64,000 bases of DNA from Bdellovibrionales bacterium (GTDB taxonomy: Bacteria; Bdellovibrionota; Bdellovibrionia; Bdellovibrionales; Bdellovibrionaceae), in assembly GCA_005793345.1 (NCBI GenBank), contig SXSU01000137.1, positions 1-64,000 of the forward strand, written 5' to 3'. Positions within the stretch are counted from its first letter, which is position 1. Every line of letters begins with the position of its first letter. Below the pieces are notes generated by a model. That model saw nothing but the letters and a program-made list of their open reading frames with translations, made no database searches and had not been told where the DNA came from. The translations under genes and the position numbers were made by a program. Below are positions 25,851-34,936 of the stretch, piece after piece.

Positions 25851-27396
25851 TTTTGCGTTTATCTAAGCCGTATTTTTCGACTTTCATGATTAGTCCGGCT
25901 CTGCTGATTCCAAGCTCTTTTGCGAGTTTTGATTTGTTCCAGCCAGTTCTTCTTAAGCCTTCTCTAATCATATCTCTTTCAAGTTCTTCAAGGGCGTCTT
26001 TAAGTTTTCCTTGCAAGCGTGCGCCTTGAATTTTATTTTTTTCGGTCAACTCTAAGATTTTTGGAGACAATAATTCTTCAGAAACCTTCGTTTCGTCACC
26101 TGCTAATACAACAAGTCGTTCCATTTCATTTTGCAATTCTCGAACGTTACCTGGCCAAGTGTAATCATAAAGTTTTTCTAAAGCTTTTCTGTTTAGAATT
26201 TTTTTAACTGTTCCACCTTTTGATTCAACTGCTTTTTGTAAAAAGAATTCTGCTAATAATGGAATATCTTCTTTTCGCTCTTTTAATGAAGGCACTCTAA
26301 TATTAATAACATTAAGGCGATAATATAAATCTTCTCTAAATGTACCTTGCTCGACCATTTCTCTTAAATTTCTATTTGTTGCGGCAATTACTCGAACATC
26401 AACTTTTCGGAATTCTGTCGCTCCAACTGGAGTGAAAGTGCCTTCTTGTAATACGCGCAGTAGTTTAACTTGCATTTGTGGTGTGGTATCTCCAATTTCA
26501 TCAAGAAAGAAAGTTCCTTTGTCTGCAACTTCAAACAAACCTTTTTTATCTTTAATTGCGCCAGTGAATGATCCCTTGGTGTGACCAAATAATTCGGACT
26601 CAAGTAGACTATCCACAAACGCAGAACAGTTTTGAATTACAAAGGGTTTATCTTTGCGATGAGAATTAAAGTGAATACTTTTTGCAATTAATTCTTTACC
26701 TGTACCGTTATCACCTTGGATCATTACGGTGCTGTCAGCAACTTTGATTTTATCAAGTAATGAATATAGATTTTGCATTGGTTTAGATTTACCAATCATA
26801 TTGTCATATTTATATCGACTTCCAAGTTCTTTATTAAGTTCTTTAATACGATCTTCTCGTGAAGTTATTTCTTTGTGTAAAGTCATAATTTCTTGAACTA
26901 CTAAGTCACATAGTTCTTGAAAATGTTGTCTTTCAAGATCGTCTAAATTTTTAAACATTGAAAGACTTTTATCAATGAAATCTGCTGGGCACTGAAATGC
27001 TGCTAAACGATCTCGAACCTCATTGAGTTTTTGTGGAAAACTTGTGTCTTTAAAAAAGCCAATTGCGACCACACAACCCATAAAATCGTTTTCGATATTT
27101 ATAGGGAATACTCCGATATCATATCCAACCATTTCCCATTTTCTTATGGAAAATTTATTTTCTATGACTCGTAAGTCTTCGACTGCCTTGTTTACAACCT
27201 CAGAAAGGTTATTTTGACAAATTTCTTTGTTGAGTAAAAAGTGTGATGCTGGATTTTTTAATTGAAATTTTCCAGAGATCCCTTTGATTCTCCCTTTTTC
27301 ATCAGTGAATAAAAGATCAATGTTCCACCATGTGTTTAAAATTAAGCGTAATTTATCTATCACATGTATATGTTCAAAATCGTCCCAATTAATCAT
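25831..27396 (-). CDS. sigma-54-dependent transcriptional activator (GAF-like/AAA+/Fis)
   Basis: 521 residues from the ATG at 27396, which has GGAGG 8 bases upstream; an ORF start 33 bp earlier lacks such a site. Order: N-terminal GAF/PAS-like sensor (about 1-150), helical linker (about 165-200), AAA+ domain with Walker A GDNGTGKE, the sigma-54 contact loop GSFTGA, Walker B FLDEIG and the R-finger segment, then a C-terminal Fis-type HTH (SKLAKELGISRAGLIMKVEK). It remodels RNA polymerase-sigma-54 at enhancer-dependent promoters. The input signal is not known; there is no receiver domain. Confidence 0.93.
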   Translation of the reverse strand: MINWDDFEHIHVIDKLRLILNTWWNIDLLFTDEKGRIKGISGKFQLKNPASHFLLNKEICQNNLSEVVNKAVEDLRVIENKFSIRKWEMVGYDIGVFPINIENDFMGCVVAIGFFKDTSFPQKLNEVRDRLAAFQCPADFIDKSLSMFKNLDDLERQHFQELCDLVVQEIMTLHKEITSREDRIKELNKELGSRYKYDNMIGKSKPMQNLYSLLDKIKVADSTVMIQGDNGTGKELIAKSIHFNSHRKDKPFVIQNCSAFVDSLLESELFGHTKGSFTGAIKDKKGLFEVADKGTFFLDEIGDTTPQMQVKLLRVLQEGTFTPVGATEFRKVDVRVIAATNRNLREMVEQGTFREDLYYRLNVINIRVPSLKERKEDIPLLAEFFLQKAVESKGGTVKKILNRKALEKLYDYTWPGNVRELQNEMERLVVLAGDETKVSEELLSPKILELTEKNKIQGARLQGKLKDALEELERDMIREGLRRTGWNKSKLAKELGISRAGLIMKVEKYGLDKRKILKQQF

Positions 27397-27518
27397 AGAG
27401 AATACCTCCGTTAGATTTGTAATAATCATTTAAAAATCTGTCGAAGTTTCTATCGTCAACTTTTTTTACAAACATTAGGGCTTAGATTAAAATTCGGCCT
27501 TTGATCCAGGAGAAGTTC

Positions 27519-30428
27519 TTAGTAGTTTAGAAGAAATTTACCTGTTAAACTATCTTGGCATTTAATGATTTCATTGGGTGGACCTGCAAATACAATTTGT
27601 CCACCGCCAGAGCCGCCATCAGGACCAAGATCAATAATATGATCTGCTCCTGAGATTACATCCATATTGTGTTCAACAACAATTACACTACTACCAGCAT
27701 CAATAAGTTTATGCAGAATTCTCATTAACATATTAACTTCTCGAAAATGTAATCCTGTTGTGGGTTCATCTAAGATGTAGAGAGTTGATTTTTGTTGAAT
27801 TTGGCTGAGTTCCTTTGCAATTTTTAAACGCTGAGATTCTCCCCCACTAAGTGTGCCGGAAGATTGACCTAAGCGTAAATAATCTAAGCCTACTTCTTTT
27901 AAGAACGTTAGTGATTTTCTAATTTGTGGCTGATTTACAAAAAAATGTATGGCTTCATCAACAGTTAAGTTTAGAACCTCTAAAATATTTTTACCTTGAA
28001 AGGTAACTTCTAAAACATCTTCGATAAATTTTTTACCATCGCAGCTTTCACAAGGGAGATAAACATTATCCATAAACATCATTTCAACTTCTTCTACTCC
28101 AAGCCCCTTACATACAGGGCAACGTCCACCATCTACATTTAAGCTAAAGTGTCCAGGTGTAATATTGTTAAATTTTGCTCTCTCTGTATTAGCAAAAATA
28201 TTTCGAATGTAGTCATATATTTTTAAATAAGTAAGGCAATTACTCCTAATAGAGCGTCCAATTGGCGATTGATCTAATAGGACAACATTTTTAATGTATT
28301 CATGGCCCACTAAGGATGTAAACTCTTGAGTGGGTAAATATTCGATATCAAGTGCTCGCGCGAGGGCAGGGTAAAGAGTTTTTGTAACAAGTGTAGACTT
28401 TCCAGATCCACTAACACCGCTGACAACTACAAGACGATTTAGAGGAAAAGCAATATCAAGATTTTTTAAGTTGTGCCCCTTAGCTCCGTTCAAAGTTATT
28501 TTATATTTGTAATTATTAAGATCAACGGGGCGATCACTTCTTGCCGCCTTTAATTCAGATTTAGTTCTGTTAAAATACGGAACTGTGACGGAAGTTTTTG
28601 ATTTCCAAAAATCTGAGGTTGCTCCAGAGTAAATGACCTCACCACCCAAGTGGCCAGAGCCTGGCCCCATTTCTATAATGTGTGTACTGTTTTTTATGAC
28701 ATCATGATCGTGCTCAACGATGACAACAGTATTTCCATGTTCATTGAGATCTTTTAAAATAGAAATAAGTCTTTCATTATCTCGAGGATGTAGTCCAACG
28801 GTGGGTTCATCAAGAATGTAAAGAGTTTCCGATAGTGCCATTCCTAGTTGATGTGCTAAAAGTAATCTTTGATATTCTCCGCCAGAGAGTGTTCTGGTTT
28901 CGCGATCGAGAGTTAAATAATTGACTCCTACTTTCATTAAAAATTTTAGACGGGCTTTGAGTTGTAAAAAAATTTCTTCGGCAATTTCAAGTTCATTTTT
29001 TTTTAATTCAACGGTATTTATAAAATTAAACAACTGCTCAACTGTCATTTTGCAGAGATCAACAATTGATTGATTTCTAAAATAAATGGAACGAACCTCT
29101 TTTCGCAATCGACTTCCCTTGCAGTCGGGGCATTGAAATGGACTTCGATAACGTGCAATGAAGACTCGGACATGCATTTTATATTTAATCTCTTCGAGCA
29201 TTGCAAAAAGACCTTCAACACCCATGAAATCTTTAGAACCCTTCCAGATGATTTGTCTATGTTCTAGAGGTAATTCATCCCAAGGTAATTCAAGATCAAT
29301 ATTATTTTTACGACAGAATTTTATTAATTGTTTTTTGTCTTCGCTCGCACTTGGCATGGTAAAAGGCTGTAGTGCACCTTGAGCTAAACTAAGTTTAGGA
29401 TTTGGTATTACTTTTTTTTCATCAAGAGTTAAAATATTTCCAAATCCTTTGCAGGTTGGGCAAGCTCCATAGGGAGAGTTAAAACTAAAAAGTTTAGTAG
29501 TTTTATTTAGGGGGGTGTAACCGCAAATAGAGCAACATTCATCTTCACTAACTCGAAGTTGCTCACCGTCTACCGTTAAAATTAAAGCTCTTTTTGATTT
29601 TAAGTGATTATTTAATTTTAAGCTTGCTTCATAAGCTTGAGATAATGAATCAGAAAGACGTCCTTTTTCTTCTTCTTGAAATTGTAGTCTGTCAATTACG
29701 ACATAAAATAAATCTTTTGGAAGTCCTTGTTTAACGGCTTGTGGGTTGTTAATTTCGATAACTTCGCCTTCAAGTTTTTGTGCCAGCCCAGTCCCAAATG
29801 AATTAGTATTAGTTTCTATTTCAAGGTTGTTTGCTTTTTTCTTAGATTTTGATTTTGATTTTGAGTTTACCTTTAAAGCTTTAGTGGGAACAAATATTCG
29901 TAGATATGATTCTTGGACTAATAGTTCGTGGAGTTTTTTGTCATGAGCAACTCTACCTGTAGGATCTACTTCAACTAATAAATATCCTCTTTGATCCTTA
30001 AAATTCTTAAGAATTTTTACAGTGGCATCTGTTACAGTTTCACGTTCAGTTGGGTTATTATGTGTGGGACAGTAGGAGATTCCAATTTTTTCATAGAGTA
30101 ATCTTAAATAATCAATAATTTCAGTTGTTGTACCAACAGTTGACCTACTGTTTTTCACGGAATTTTTTTGTTCCAGGGCAATTGTGGGTGGAATATTTTT
30201 TATACCTTCGATATCAGGTTTAGGTGCTGTATTTAAAAACTGACGAGCATAATGAGAAAGGCTTTCTATAAATCTTCGTTGGCCCTCAGCAAAAAGAGTT
30301 TGAAATGCAAGAGAACTTTTACCTGAACCACTCGGTCCGCATACTACTGTGAATGATCCTAATGGAATTTCCACATCAATATTTTTTAAATTATTTTGTT
30401 TTACACCCCAAAGGCTTATATTATTCAT
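27519..30428 (-). CDS. uvrA: excinuclease ABC subunit A
   Basis: 969 residues. UvrA dimers find DNA lesions and load UvrB in nucleotide-excision repair. Both ABC modules are present: Walker A GPSGSGKSSLAFQT (about 31-44) and GVSGSGKSTLV, signatures LSGGEYQRL and LSGGESQRLKIA. Zinc ligands are CSIC...CPTC and CPVC...CESC. A Lys/Ser-rich stretch (VNSKSKSKSKKKANN, about 197-211) looks like a lineage-specific insertion in a loop. It starts 27 bp after PBP1A on the same strand, with GGAGA ahead of the ATG. Confidence 0.95.
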   Translation of the reverse strand: MNNISLWGVKQNNLKNIDVEIPLGSFTVVCGPSGSGKSSLAFQTLFAEGQRRFIESLSHYARQFLNTAPKPDIEGIKNIPPTIALEQKNSVKNSRSTVGTTTEIIDYLRLLYEKIGISYCPTHNNPTERETVTDATVKILKNFKDQRGYLLVEVDPTGRVAHDKKLHELLVQESYLRIFVPTKALKVNSKSKSKSKKKANNLEIETNTNSFGTGLAQKLEGEVIEINNPQAVKQGLPKDLFYVVIDRLQFQEEEKGRLSDSLSQAYEASLKLNNHLKSKRALILTVDGEQLRVSEDECCSICGYTPLNKTTKLFSFNSPYGACPTCKGFGNILTLDEKKVIPNPKLSLAQGALQPFTMPSASEDKKQLIKFCRKNNIDLELPWDELPLEHRQIIWKGSKDFMGVEGLFAMLEEIKYKMHVRVFIARYRSPFQCPDCKGSRLRKEVRSIYFRNQSIVDLCKMTVEQLFNFINTVELKKNELEIAEEIFLQLKARLKFLMKVGVNYLTLDRETRTLSGGEYQRLLLAHQLGMALSETLYILDEPTVGLHPRDNERLISILKDLNEHGNTVVIVEHDHDVIKNSTHIIEMGPGSGHLGGEVIYSGATSDFWKSKTSVTVPYFNRTKSELKAARSDRPVDLNNYKYKITLNGAKGHNLKNLDIAFPLNRLVVVSGVSGSGKSTLVTKTLYPALARALDIEYLPTQEFTSLVGHEYIKNVVLLDQSPIGRSIRSNCLTYLKIYDYIRNIFANTERAKFNNITPGHFSLNVDGGRCPVCKGLGVEEVEMMFMDNVYLPCESCDGKKFIEDVLEVTFQGKNILEVLNLTVDEAIHFFVNQPQIRKSLTFLKEVGLDYLRLGQSSGTLSGGESQRLKIAKELSQIQQKSTLYILDEPTTGLHFREVNMLMRILHKLIDAGSSVIVVEHNMDVISGADHIIDLGPDGGSGGGQIVFAGPPNEIIKCQDSLTGKFLLNY

Positions 30429-30455
30429 ATAATATTCTCCAACTTGTGGATTACA

Positions 30456-33149
30456 TTACTCTGAAAGATCCTGTTTGTAAAAATCTGTTTCTTCTTCTTT
30501 TTGTGAAGATGATGCTGTGGGTTCAGTCCCCTCTTTAAAAGCTTGTCGTACGATATTTCGTGAACTGCTTGTTGGTAGGGTTCCGGTTTTGTTATCAATA
30601 CTCGCAAAAACAATTCCATCAGGAACAGAAAATGTTGTTTCGGGAATGTTACGATGGGCGTACTGCATGTAAGGGAGCCAAATAGGAATAGCAGTCTTGG
30701 CGCCAACCTCACCAACACCAATTGATTTTTCTTGATCGAAGCCGACCCACACTCCAGTAGAAATTTGTGGTGTGTAGCCAATAAACCAGCCATCAAAGTA
30801 TTTACTGGTAGATCCGGTTTTACCAGCGACTTCACGTCCAAGTGAACGGGCACGTGTTGCCGTACCACCGGCTTCATCAATTGTAGATTTAAGTAGAGTT
30901 GTAATTAAGTAAGCAGTTTTAGGGTCAATTAACTGGTCTGGATCTTCAAAAAAAAGTGGTGGTTCTTTTGAAATTAACTTTTTTAATTCTTCATTTTCTG
31001 GTTCGAGTGCAAGTTTTTCTTTATTTTCTAGAAAAGCTTTTCGCCTTTTTTCAAATTCTTCTTCAATTGGGTTAATTTCAGATTCAAATCTTTCATCGAG
31101 AGATATGTTTTCTAATAGAACTTTATTTTCTTTATCAACGACTTTGTGAATAAGAAGGGGTCTGATTCTTTTTCCTTGTCTGCCAAAATGGGCAAAGGCT
31201 TTTGTCATTTCATAAAGTGTTACACTGCTCGAGCCAAGTGATAAGGTAAAATCTTTATTTAAGGGACTAAATATTCCAAGTCGTCTAGCATAATCGGCGG
31301 CCCATGAAACACCGATGTCTTCAATGATACGCACAGTAGGTACATTTAAGGATTTAATTAATGCATTTCTAAATAAGATATCTCCTTCAAAACTTTTCGA
31401 ATGGTTTGTTGGTTTCCATGTTTTTGTTTGAGGGTTATCACCATCTTTGGGATTATCTTGGCCTTCTTGATCTGATGCATTTACATTTTCTTCAAAAACA
31501 ACTGGAGCGTCGAGTATCGGAGTTGCAGCTGTGAATCCCTTATCAAGAGCAGAAGCGTAGACAATTGATTTAAAAGAAGATCCAGTTTGGCGAGTAGCTT
31601 GAGTGGTTCGATTAAACTCTGATTTTTCAAAATTTAATCCTCCAACCATTGCAATCACTTCTTGAGTATTTAAATCTAAACTCAATAAAGCTCCTTGTAC
31701 AACTGGGTCTTGTTCGAGTTTAAAAAGTGCAAAGCCATCTGTATTGGGAGCCTTACCTTTTTTGGATTTATTTTTTTGGAGTGCTAATTGATTAAGTCGT
31801 TCTGATGAAAACTCACTAGACTCGATTTTTACACTAATTACATCGCCCACACTAAATACTTCAGAGGGTTTAGTAACAATACTTGTTTCTGGTTTTTTTA
31901 GGGGATCTGGTTTTCGTGCCCAACCCATAGTTTCAATATCTATTAAACCTTTAACCTCAGGAGCTTGAACTTCTACTAAACCCCAAGAGTCATCTATTTT
32001 TGTAATTACGCCTTCTACAATTTGTTGAAGTTTATAGTATTCAGGTAATGACCCACTTTTTTTTGATTCTTGAATAATAGTCATTTTACCCTGGGCATCG
32101 ATTTGTCTAATTGGAGAGGCCTCAGCAAGTAGTATTTTTTTTTCATCTTCTAAAAATTTATTTTGCTCTTCAGGAGTTTTTAAATTTTTTAAAGGGCCTC
32201 GATAGCCTTGTCTTTTATCAAGATCACGAAGACCTTGTTCAACATTTTTTTGAGCTTCAATTTGCTTGTCATAATCTAACCCTGTATAAATTTTTAATCC
32301 ACTATCAAGAACTACTGACTCACCTAATTTTTTAATGAGTAACTGTCGTAAAGTTTCTAAGTAAAAAGGAGCAACGGTCTCATACTTTTCTTTAACATAA
32401 ACAGTGAGAGGTTGTTGAATTGATTTTTCCGTAGTTTGGTTATCAATATAACCAACTTCACTCATTCTTTTTAAAACATAAATTTGTCGTTCTTTTGCTC
32501 TCTTTGGATTTACAAGTGGAGAGTATGCGCTCGGTGCTTTTGGTAAACCTGCCAGCACGGCAGCTTCCGCAACAGTTATTTTTTCAATGGATTTGTGGAA
32601 ATATGTTTGGCTTGCCATTTCAACACCATATGCTCCTTGCCCAAAATAAATTTGGTTAAGATACAAAAAAAGAATGTCATCCTTAGATAAATTTTTTTCC
32701 ATTTTAAGAGCAAGTAACACATCTTTAATTTTGCGACTTAATGTTCGCTCGTTGGATAGCATTAAAGTTTTTGCCACTTGCTGAGTAATAGTCGAACCAC
32801 CTTGAATATTTTTTCCAGCTTTAATATTAGCGAGCATCGCTCGAGTTATAGCAATTAAATTTATTCCTTTGTGTTCATAAAATTGATCATCTTCAGCAGC
32901 TAAGAAAGCATGGACAACATGCTTGGGAATTTTTTCCATTGGAGTAAGGACTCGGCGTTCTCTACTGAATTCACCAATTTTCTTTTGATCACTACTATAG
33001 ACACTTGAAACAAGTAAAGGTTGATAATCTTTAATTGTAATTAATGTTGGAAGTGATTGGTTTATTGATATTACAAGAAAAGTAACTCCACCCACACATA
33101 AAATAATAAACGATACAATAAAAATTAGAATTTTATATTTTAAAGACAT
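30456..33149 (-). CDS. mrcA: penicillin-binding protein 1A (bifunctional class A)
   Basis: 897 residues from the ATG at 33149 (a TTG 21 bp upstream is the alternative). One N-terminal membrane anchor, then a GT51 glycosyltransferase (about 45-220: FLAAEDDQFYEHKGINLIAI with the catalytic Glu, IQGGSTITQQVAK). An OB-like insert follows (VVEGVITKIDDSWGLVEVQA), then a transpeptidase with TGSSFKS (nucleophile Ser, about 525), KSLNVPTVR (SxN motif) and GKTGSTSKYFDGWF (KTG motif). It polymerises and cross-links peptidoglycan outside the inner membrane. All catalytic motifs are intact. It is followed by uvrA in an apparent operon. Confidence 0.94.
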   Translation of the reverse strand: MSLKYKILIFIVSFIILCVGGVTFLVISINQSLPTLITIKDYQPLLVSSVYSSDQKKIGEFSRERRVLTPMEKIPKHVVHAFLAAEDDQFYEHKGINLIAITRAMLANIKAGKNIQGGSTITQQVAKTLMLSNERTLSRKIKDVLLALKMEKNLSKDDILFLYLNQIYFGQGAYGVEMASQTYFHKSIEKITVAEAAVLAGLPKAPSAYSPLVNPKRAKERQIYVLKRMSEVGYIDNQTTEKSIQQPLTVYVKEKYETVAPFYLETLRQLLIKKLGESVVLDSGLKIYTGLDYDKQIEAQKNVEQGLRDLDKRQGYRGPLKNLKTPEEQNKFLEDEKKILLAEASPIRQIDAQGKMTIIQESKKSGSLPEYYKLQQIVEGVITKIDDSWGLVEVQAPEVKGLIDIETMGWARKPDPLKKPETSIVTKPSEVFSVGDVISVKIESSEFSSERLNQLALQKNKSKKGKAPNTDGFALFKLEQDPVVQGALLSLDLNTQEVIAMVGGLNFEKSEFNRTTQATRQTGSSFKSIVYASALDKGFTAATPILDAPVVFEENVNASDQEGQDNPKDGDNPQTKTWKPTNHSKSFEGDILFRNALIKSLNVPTVRIIEDIGVSWAADYARRLGIFSPLNKDFTLSLGSSSVTLYEMTKAFAHFGRQGKRIRPLLIHKVVDKENKVLLENISLDERFESEINPIEEEFEKRRKAFLENKEKLALEPENEELKKLISKEPPLFFEDPDQLIDPKTAYLITTLLKSTIDEAGGTATRARSLGREVAGKTGSTSKYFDGWFIGYTPQISTGVWVGFDQEKSIGVGEVGAKTAIPIWLPYMQYAHRNIPETTFSVPDGIVFASIDNKTGTLPTSSSRNIVRQAFKEGTEPTASSSQKEEETDFYKQDLSE

Positions 33150-33191
33150 AGTATTATAAGTGTCTATCAATCAAGCTTATGAATCAACGAT

Positions 33192-34877
33192 TTATTTTTG
33201 AGTCAAAGTAACAGCTGATTGGGGTGGTAATAATATTTGGTTCAAATTTAAGTTTAAATTTGATGGTTTTGACTTATCAGTTTGCATTGACACTTTAAAA
33301 AGTTGATTTGTTGGGTTTCTTAAAACAACTGTCAATTTTTTGTTAGAATTTAAAAAAGTTAATGCATGGACTTGGAGTTGCGATTGAGATTTTAAATCTG
33401 ATTCAGTAAGTGATTCAGAAGGTAATAATTCATTTTTAACAACTTTTGAGTTGCTATCAATAAATGGACTTACTTGTTTAATAGCGTAATATTCTGGATT
33501 AAAAACGATATTTTTTTCTTTTGGATTCTTTTCTTCCGGCGAAATAGTAAGTAGTCCACGGCATCCTTCGCATCCGTTATTTCTAGGTCCACCTTTGTTA
33601 TCCAAGCAAAGATTCCAACCAAGTGATCCTCTTGAACCTGCTTGAATTGAGTCAAGTGTTTGTGTTTGCATCCACCATTGAAAATATTCGGAGTCATTGG
33701 GATGATTAAGGGTTCCTGAGCATTCGGTGTTTAAAATTGGAATGGCATTGTATTTTTTTAATAAATTAAGTTGCACTTCATAATTACCACCATAGCAATG
33801 AGTTGCAACGCCACCAATAAATGGATGTTTGTTTTCAAAAAGTGGTTTGAACCTATCAATAATTGTGTCTGCATTTTCCCAATTGTGATCATGGATTAAT
33901 ATTTTTGTTTTTATTTTATTTTTTGCAAATTGGGGAATTAAATTTTGAGTAATAAATGTAAACTGTTCTTTTTCATCCATATAGGTTTGAGCAAATCCCC
34001 ATTCAGATTTAGCATGAAAGATCAGAGGTTCATTTAAGATAGTTAAATATTTTAAGTTTATTTTTTTCTTGTTAAGGTAAGACAAAGTTTTAGAAATATA
34101 TTTTGCATAATCATCATAATGAATTGGAAGAAGTTGCCCTCCTTGTAATTTATTATTATCCTTCATCCACGCTGGAGGAGACCATGGTGAGCCAATATAG
34201 GTTAAGTTAGAATTTACCTTTTGAGCTTGTTTAATAAAGTCAATCTGTGCATCAAGTTTTGTAAAGTCTAATTTTTTAAATTCTGTATCCTTTTCACCTG
34301 AGGGAAGATCGTTGTATGTATAGTGTGTTGAAGAAAAATCATTACCACCGAGGGGGAGGCGAAGAATATTCAAATTTGCTCCACCTGATTTTTTGAATAG
34401 AGAATTGAAAAAGTCGTTGCGTTGTGAGGGCGCTAGTGATTTTAAGTTGGATAAGCAAGAATCAGTGATTGAGGCTCCGAAGCCTTCGATTTTATGGATT
34501 TCTTGATCTGTACTTATTTTTAAAATTACATCTGTAGTTTGATATTTTGTTTTTGAGACTGGATTTTCATTTTCATGTAATTTATCTTTTTGATTAGATT
34601 GTTCGGTGTTAGTAATATTGAGAAAATTGGCAGCGTCCTTTTCATCTGTGAAGTTTGAGAATTTTTTATCTTTGTAGATAGTGTAGTAATATTTAAAATT
34701 GCTTACGGGTGGAGTTGACGGAGTTGTTAGATTTTCAGCAATAGTTGGTTTCGTTGATAGTATTGAGAGATATAAAACGTTAAATATTATAATTTTAATT
34801 ATTTTACTTACGATTTGATTTATTTTTAACGTTAATTTTTTATTTGGCGAATTTAAATTTTTCACTTTTTGTTCCAT
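33192..34877 (-). CDS. secreted glycoside hydrolase family 30 enzyme
   Basis: 561 residues. N-terminal signal segment (IIIFNVLYLSILSTKPTIA), then a GH30 catalytic domain: IEGFGASITDSCLSNLKSL, LNILRLPLGGNDFS, YIGSPWSPPAWMKDN, the acid/base Glu in TILNEP (about 282) and the nucleophile Glu in NTECSG (about 384). A beta-sandwich side domain closes the C terminus. GH30 subfamily 1 enzymes cleave beta-glucosylceramide or beta-1,6-glucans; the bond cut here cannot be told by eye. It precedes PBP1A on the same strand. Confidence 0.87.
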   Translation of the reverse strand: MEQKVKNLNSPNKKLTLKINQIVSKIIKIIIFNVLYLSILSTKPTIAENLTTPSTPPVSNFKYYYTIYKDKKFSNFTDEKDAANFLNITNTEQSNQKDKLHENENPVSKTKYQTTDVILKISTDQEIHKIEGFGASITDSCLSNLKSLAPSQRNDFFNSLFKKSGGANLNILRLPLGGNDFSSTHYTYNDLPSGEKDTEFKKLDFTKLDAQIDFIKQAQKVNSNLTYIGSPWSPPAWMKDNNKLQGGQLLPIHYDDYAKYISKTLSYLNKKKINLKYLTILNEPLIFHAKSEWGFAQTYMDEKEQFTFITQNLIPQFAKNKIKTKILIHDHNWENADTIIDRFKPLFENKHPFIGGVATHCYGGNYEVQLNLLKKYNAIPILNTECSGTLNHPNDSEYFQWWMQTQTLDSIQAGSRGSLGWNLCLDNKGGPRNNGCEGCRGLLTISPEEKNPKEKNIVFNPEYYAIKQVSPFIDSNSKVVKNELLPSESLTESDLKSQSQLQVHALTFLNSNKKLTVVLRNPTNQLFKVSMQTDKSKPSNLNLNLNQILLPPQSAVTLTQK

Positions 34878-34900
34878 CCTTGGAATGATTATTATATTTG

Positions 34901-34936
34901 CTAATTTACTAATTTACTAATTTACTAATTTACTTA
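34901..34936. repeat. 8-bp tandem repeat (CTAATTTA)n
   Basis: About four and a half units of CTAATTTA between the stop of the coiled-coil secreted protein gene (TAA at 34934-34936, which is inside the last unit) and the start of the GH30 gene. Such a tract can change copy number by slippage and would then alter the spacing between the two genes or the GH30 leader. Confidence 0.8.
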
